Source: CAYNNP01 sp964398215
Lineage (GTDB): Bacteria > Planctomycetota > Planctomycetia > Pirellulales > Pirellulaceae
NCBI GenBank assembly: GCA_964398215.1
Contig: CAYNNP010000035.1
Span: 1 to 38,806 of the forward strand
Direction of reading: 5' to 3'
DNA: 38,806 nt
The stretch's first letter is position 1; each line of letters opens with the position of its first letter. Below, piece after piece: positions 34,697 through 38,806 of this stretch. Position numbers and translations under genes: made by a program. Below the pieces are notes generated by a model that saw only the letters and a list, made by a program, of their open reading frames with translations, ran no database searches and was not told where the DNA came from.

Positions 34697-34726
34697 TTGC
34701 CATCAATCGCCTTTGGCGGGTATAGC
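34697..34726 (+). promoter_or_regulatory. Sigma-70-type promoter for the secreted protein gene at 34766
   Basis: TTGCCA (34697-34702) and TATAGC (34721-34726) are 18 bases apart, giving a leader of about 33 bases that ends in AGGATGG ahead of the ATG. The -10 region reads TATAGCCCAA, close to TATAGGCCAA at 14964-14973. Confidence 0.45.
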
Positions 34727-34765
34727 CCAATCAGGTTTCGATCACAAACGACTTAGGATGGATTT

Positions 34766-36064
34766 ATGTCGCATTTGCGAACCTCATTCACGCTAGTGGG
34801 ACTGCTGTTTTTCGCGACAACATCGATCGCGCAGCAAGCCCCGCCTGTGAAAACAAATGTCGGACCAATGCAACTGCCTGCTGGTGCGCCATCGCCCAAC
34901 AATCCTGTCAATCCAAATCAGCCAATAGCGAATGCGTTTCAAAACCAGCCTGCCAATAATCAGGCTTTGCCCAATAACCCTGTGCGCGCTGTTGCCGGAG
35001 CAGTCCCCAATACTCCTCCAAGCCTAAAGAACAATCGGGCCTCCAGTGGATCAAGTCGCGGTGGGAAATTGCCACGAACAGCTGGACAAGAACACCGTGT
35101 CTATGACATTCGTCCGTACACCGGCTACTTAAAGCAACACGACCATCCCGAACAAGCCATCGTGGACTGGGTTCTTCGCGAAACCGGTACTGACGTGTGG
35201 TTCACAGCACCATTTGGATTCATGAGTGCCGATCGTGATGAACTATCCGTTTACCACACTCCAGAAATGCATCGTGTTGTCGCTGGGATCGTTGAACGTT
35301 TCACTGCTGGCGAACGAGATCCTCAAGTCATGAGCCTGAAAATGATGACCGTCGCCAATCCCAATTGGCGTTCGCGGGTTCACCTGTTGATGCAGCATGT
35401 CAATGTCGATACCCCTGGCGTACAGGCTTGGCTGCTGAGCAAAGAGAACGCGGCTGTTGTCATGAATCTCGTTCGCCAACGATCTGACGCTCGCCAAGTC
35501 CAAGCTCAGGATCTGATCACTCACAACGGTCAATCCGAAAAGATATCCAGCATCCGTGGACGCAATTACGTTCGCAACGTGCGCCGTGCACCCTCTGGAT
35601 GGCCACCCTATGAACCAGAGACCGGTGAAATCCAAGAAGGCTACAAAATCGAGCTCAGCCCGCTACTAAGTGTGGACGGGCGCTCTATCGACTGCGTGAT
35701 CAAAGCGGAGATCGATCAAGTTGACAAACTGAAACCTTGTCCTTTGAATCTACCACTGCCAAACAACCAAGTACACCGAACAAAAATCGAAGTTCCGCAA
35801 ATGGTCAGCTGGAGGTTGCACGAACGTTTTCGCTGGCCAAGCGACATGGTTCTCTTGCTCTCGTGTGGTGTCGTCGCTAGCCCAGACCGCCCACAAGCTG
35901 CGATGCCGATCTTCAATCTGGAAGCGATCACCGGCAACACCGCTGGCCGAGCTGATGCATTGCTGTTCTTGGAATACCGAGGCCGTGCATCCGAGAATTT
36001 GACCACGACACCACTCACTCCTCAAGTCGCTGGTGCGAGTGCTCCAAATCGAGGCCGATATTAA
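34766..36064 (+). CDS. Secreted protein with distant secretin-core-like region
   Basis: The 432-residue product has a signal peptide (about 1-22, ending SIAQQ) and an Asn/Pro/Gln-rich linker (about 25-80) with NNPVNPNQP-like text. A conserved-looking domain covers about 110-400. The segments GYKIELSPLLSVDG (about 292-305), TKIEVPQMVSWRLHERF and DMVLLLSCGVV (about 345-375) can be laid against the C-terminal beta part of the protein at 15015 (TKVQVPVHQQVVAQVNENL, QSLLIDP). I therefore suspect a shared secretin-like core, but the similarity is weak and by eye. The function is unknown; location is periplasm or outer membrane. AGGATGG supports the start. It is divergent from the vWA gene. Confidence 0.6.
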   Translation: MSHLRTSFTLVGLLFFATTSIAQQAPPVKTNVGPMQLPAGAPSPNNPVNPNQPIANAFQNQPANNQALPNNPVRAVAGAVPNTPPSLKNNRASSGSSRGGKLPRTAGQEHRVYDIRPYTGYLKQHDHPEQAIVDWVLRETGTDVWFTAPFGFMSADRDELSVYHTPEMHRVVAGIVERFTAGERDPQVMSLKMMTVANPNWRSRVHLLMQHVNVDTPGVQAWLLSKENAAVVMNLVRQRSDARQVQAQDLITHNGQSEKISSIRGRNYVRNVRRAPSGWPPYEPETGEIQEGYKIELSPLLSVDGRSIDCVIKAEIDQVDKLKPCPLNLPLPNNQVHRTKIEVPQMVSWRLHERFRWPSDMVLLLSCGVVASPDRPQAAMPIFNLEAITGNTAGRADALLFLEYRGRASENLTTTPLTPQVAGASAPNRGRY

Positions 36065-36112
36065 GCCCAGTGGGTTCAGTTGCCAAAGAGTGCTGAGCGT
36101 TCCCGGCGATCC

Positions 36113-37795
36113 CTATTTTTCGCCGGACACGACTTCCGCGATATTGTGCGCGTGGTCGCGAACTCGCCCATAAGCATTCAGAGTTGCCAAGTAAGCGACA
36201 CACACGACCGGTGGAATGGATCCATCGGACAGGTCTTCTAAGTGCTTGCGTCTCAACTGCTTGATTTCGCTGCGAATGCGTTTTGACATTGGCTCTGTTT
36301 TAGAAAGCACCGTGCTGTTCTTCTGACGCAGCGCTTCGTCGATCACCGTCAAGTACTCAAACAAATGCCCATTCAATTTCAATAGGCCTTCTCGCTGGCC
36401 TTTCGTGAAACGGCAGCCATCGCGGCGCAATTTTCGGTCAAACTTATCCATGTTTGCGATGTAGTCACTAATCGACTCGAACTCATCAGCAAGACGTAAT
36501 TGTTGGCGTGCTTCTTCGGCAGCGGACTGTGGCATATTCGCCGACAGCAATTTGGTAACGAACTCAGAAACTTCGTCTTGTACCGAATCAAGTACTTGTT
36601 CGCGATGTTTCAATTTGTCACCCAACGCCTTGTCGGGGCTATCTTGCTCGCGAAGTTGCACAAGCCAATCCAACATCTTGATGCAGCCCTTGCTCATCTT
36701 TTCGATTTCTCGTTGGGACTGTTCAATCCCAAGCACCGGTGAATCCACAAACCTGCCGTCCAAGTCCGTCAGTTGAGGTTTTTCCTTGAACTCCTTTGAC
36801 GGCACCAATCGATTTAGCACGCGCACCAGGAGTGGAACAAACGGCAGGAAAACCAGCGTGTTGCCAATGTTAAACACGGTGTGCGTCGCGGCAATCGCTG
36901 CAGTCACGTGGATGTAAGTTTCTTTCCCGTCAACCATGGCTACTTCGGTAACGTCACCCGGAACCAACCATTGAATGAACAGAATATAAGGAGCAAAAAT
37001 CAACGTAATCCAAAACACACCAGTCAGATTAAAGAACACATGAAAGTACGCTGCTCGCTTTGCATTTGTGGTCGCACCCAGTGACGCGAAGTATGCGGTG
37101 ATCGTCGTCCCGATATTCTCCCCAAGCACGAGAGCCGCAGCTGTTTCGTACGAAATCACTCCTTGAACCGCCAGCGATATTGTGATTCCTAAGGTTGCAG
37201 AAGATGACTGCACTAGAGTGGTTAAAACGCATCCAGCAAGAGCGCATTGAAGCACACCGAGATAGGTGTCTGCCTTGAAAGCCAAAAACCACTCTTCAAA
37301 GGACGGCGTTTCCTTGATCACCGCGCACGCATCCTTCATGAGCTCCAAACCAAAGAAGACCATTCCGACGCCCATCAGAGCCATCGCTGTGAATCGCCAA
37401 CGTTCATGTTTAGAAAACAGGTATACGAATGCGGCGACTCCCAACAGCGGAAGACCGTACTTTCCGATTTTTAAAACTAGAATCCAACCAGTGATCGTTG
37501 TGCCAATGTTTGCCCCCATCACGACGCCCACGGCTTGGACCAAGCTCATGACGCCACTGTTGACAAAACCAACGACCATCACAGTCGTGATCGAACTTGA
37601 CTGAACAACACAGGTAACAAACACGCCTGCAACGATCGCGAACACCCGATTGTTGGTTGCAATACTTATCGTTCGGCGAAGCGAATTCCCGGCAACAGCT
37701 TGCATGCCGTCAGACATGAACTTCATGCCAAGTAAGAAAATGCCCAGTCCACCAACAAGTTCACTGAGAAGTTTTGCGATTGCTGATATTTCCAC
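36113..37795 (-). CDS. Na/Pi cotransporter family protein with PhoU-like tail
   Basis: The 560-residue product starts at GTG (37795) with GAGAG about 9 bases upstream. The membrane part (about 1-320) has two inverted repeats, each with the QSSS motif of the family (VVQSSSITT at 63-71 and LVQSSSATL at 195-203), each followed by GANIGTT or GENIGTT (94-100, 225-231). Residues about 350-560 form a PhoU-like helical cytoplasmic domain (ESISDYIANMDKFDRKLRR and similar). This is the NptA/YjbB type that moves inorganic phosphate with sodium; direction (uptake or export) is not shown by the sequence. No pho genes are adjacent. Confidence 0.92.
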   Translation of the reverse strand: MEISAIAKLLSELVGGLGIFLLGMKFMSDGMQAVAGNSLRRTISIATNNRVFAIVAGVFVTCVVQSSSITTVMVVGFVNSGVMSLVQAVGVVMGANIGTTITGWILVLKIGKYGLPLLGVAAFVYLFSKHERWRFTAMALMGVGMVFFGLELMKDACAVIKETPSFEEWFLAFKADTYLGVLQCALAGCVLTTLVQSSSATLGITISLAVQGVISYETAAALVLGENIGTTITAYFASLGATTNAKRAAYFHVFFNLTGVFWITLIFAPYILFIQWLVPGDVTEVAMVDGKETYIHVTAAIAATHTVFNIGNTLVFLPFVPLLVRVLNRLVPSKEFKEKPQLTDLDGRFVDSPVLGIEQSQREIEKMSKGCIKMLDWLVQLREQDSPDKALGDKLKHREQVLDSVQDEVSEFVTKLLSANMPQSAAEEARQQLRLADEFESISDYIANMDKFDRKLRRDGCRFTKGQREGLLKLNGHLFEYLTVIDEALRQKNSTVLSKTEPMSKRIRSEIKQLRRKHLEDLSDGSIPPVVCVAYLATLNAYGRVRDHAHNIAEVVSGEK

Positions 37796-38229
37796 GCTAT
37801 CTCTCTACTATGACTTGCTTTTCATAAAGGACTGGACACCGGTCATCGGAATTCCAAAGGCGATTCCTCGCCATTGCGTTTCCTTGCTATCGATACCCTG
37901 TGGCCGTTACTCTAGCCCTTGAAACGGCTTTGTACACCGGAGGTAATGCTTGCTACATCAATAATTCTGAACGAATCAAGATCTGAGATCTCCCGAGTTG
38001 GCAACTGCGGCACTTTTCTCCTCTTCGCAAGAGTTTCCATGCTGGCAGAATCGATCGTCTTTGAAAGTTGATTCTTGGTACGCGGCGTTGGTACCGGCAA
38101 GCAACTTTGTGCGCAGGCGACAAAGGCAGTTCACAGCCAAGACTTAGCCATTGTTGTATACACTATTGAACGAGGGCATTTCGGCCCGCACGAACTAGAT
38201 TTCCAACATCGAACCTGGATGGGCAGACA
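37796..38229. other. Divergent intergenic region
   Basis: This 434-base gap lies between the divergent Na/Pi transporter and SRPBCC genes and should contain both promoters. TTGTATACACTAT at about 38152-38164 is AT-rich and could hold a -10 element for the plus-strand gene, but I cannot pair it with a good -35. AGATCTGAGATCT (37979-37991) is a short direct repeat. A 62-codon frame at 37912-38100 (minus) has no support. Confidence 0.35.
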
Positions 38230-38796
38230 ATGAAACTTCTTTGCACAGGGCTCTTGATCGCTCTCTTTTGTACTTCGCTGAATGCACAAGATGCTGTTAA
38301 CAAGCGAATTAAATCGACTGTGAAGACGGAAGACAATGGTGACATTTCTCTGACGCAAGAATTCACTGTCAATGCACCTGTGAAGAAAGTCTGGCAGGCA
38401 TTCACAACGACCGAAGGTTGGCAGGGATGGGTTACTCCTGTAGCGAACGTCGACTTGAAAGTCGGTGGTGTGATCAAAACCAACTACCGCAAAGATGGCA
38501 AACTCACCGACGACGATGCCATCACTCTGCACATCATCAATTATGTGCCGGAGCGTTTACTGACATTGCAGGCCGAGCTGGGACCCCACTTTCCCGACGT
38601 GTTAAAGAAAAACGAAAAACAGATGTACAATGTTGTCACCTTCGAAGCCGATGGTGACAACAAAACCAAAGTGGTTTCGTTCGGCGTTGGCTACCGCGAT
38701 ACGCCGGAGCTACAAAAGATGCTGAAGTTCTTCGTCGATGCCAACGAGCAATCGTATGTGTCGCTACTGAACTACGTTGAAAAGGGTAAAAAGTAG
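38230..38796 (+). CDS. Secreted SRPBCC (AHSA1-like) domain protein
   Basis: The 188-residue product has a signal peptide (MKLLCTGLLIALFCTSLNAQD) followed by a START-like/AHSA1 domain: FTVNAPVKKVWQAFTTTEGWQGW (about 39-61), DLKVGGVIKTNY (about 76-87) and INYVPERLLTLQAE (about 104-117). This fold binds hydrophobic ligands in a deep pocket; cytoplasmic members are Hsp90 cochaperones or stress proteins, but an exported form has no established role. The gene ends 10 bases from the window edge, so its downstream context is unseen. Confidence 0.8.
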   Translation: MKLLCTGLLIALFCTSLNAQDAVNKRIKSTVKTEDNGDISLTQEFTVNAPVKKVWQAFTTTEGWQGWVTPVANVDLKVGGVIKTNYRKDGKLTDDDAITLHIINYVPERLLTLQAELGPHFPDVLKKNEKQMYNVVTFEADGDNKTKVVSFGVGYRDTPELQKMLKFFVDANEQSYVSLLNYVEKGKK

Positions 38797-38806
38797 CGGA
38801 AGTCGT

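Overview
The window reads as a chromosomal segment of a planctomycete, most likely from the Pirellulaceae/Rhodopirellula-like group. The evidence is the kind of genes present: a large multi-CxxCH cytochrome translationally coupled to a beta-propeller dehydrogenase-type protein, a subtilase with a planctomycete-type N-terminal 'CETRLALS' segment instead of a normal signal peptide, a leucine-rich-repeat protein with an N-terminal membrane anchor, stand-alone secreted secretin-core-like proteins, a HEAT-like secreted protein and a secreted Gly/Tyr-rich protein. Base composition looks even along the segment. I see no tRNA, rRNA, transposase, integrase, phage gene or CRISPR array, so this looks like ordinary chromosome rather than an island. 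The genus-level assignment is inference.

Layout. Positions 1-5286 (minus strand) hold a truncated dehydrogenase-type propeller protein, a pentaheme cytochrome c and a HEAT-like secreted protein. Positions 5521-8003 (plus) are a two-gene operon of paralogous transsulfuration-type PLP enzymes. Position 8212-9438 (minus) is an MFS transporter whose real start is probably upstream at a non-standard codon. Positions 9747-13283 (plus) hold a ceramidase-like hydrolase, a membrane-anchored glutamate-synthase-domain protein and a small conserved protein. Position 13314-14822 (minus) is an M23 peptidase with PKD-like domains. Position 15015-16058 (plus) is a secretin-core-like secreted protein. Position 16337-18376 (minus) is a subtilase with five exact-length 47-residue repeats. 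Positions 18554-21458 (plus) hold a methyltransferase-like protein, glmS and a 67-residue protein. Positions 21869-24355 (minus) hold a Gly/Tyr-rich secreted protein and a YejM-like membrane sulfatase-fold protein. Positions 24543-30001 (plus) hold a short secreted protein, an LRR protein and a hybrid histidine kinase with a large periplasmic helical region. Positions 30019-34529 (minus) hold an M16 peptidase and a membrane-anchored vWA protein. Position 34766-36064 (plus) is a second secretin-core-like protein. Position 36113-37795 (minus) is a Na/Pi cotransporter with a PhoU-like tail. Position 38230-38796 (plus) is a secreted SRPBCC protein.

Most genes are single transcription units with frequent strand changes. 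The only clear couplings are the 7-base overlap at 1591-1597 and the 4-base ATGA overlap at 6819-6822. Many products are exported, so the segment is biased towards envelope functions. No multigene novel system is evident. The most unusual non-coding structures lie between convergent genes: an array of small hairpins at 8050-8190, and at 16122-16258 an element whose three inner modules recur as reverse complements in the same left-to-right order, enclosed by a perfect 12-bp inverted repeat.
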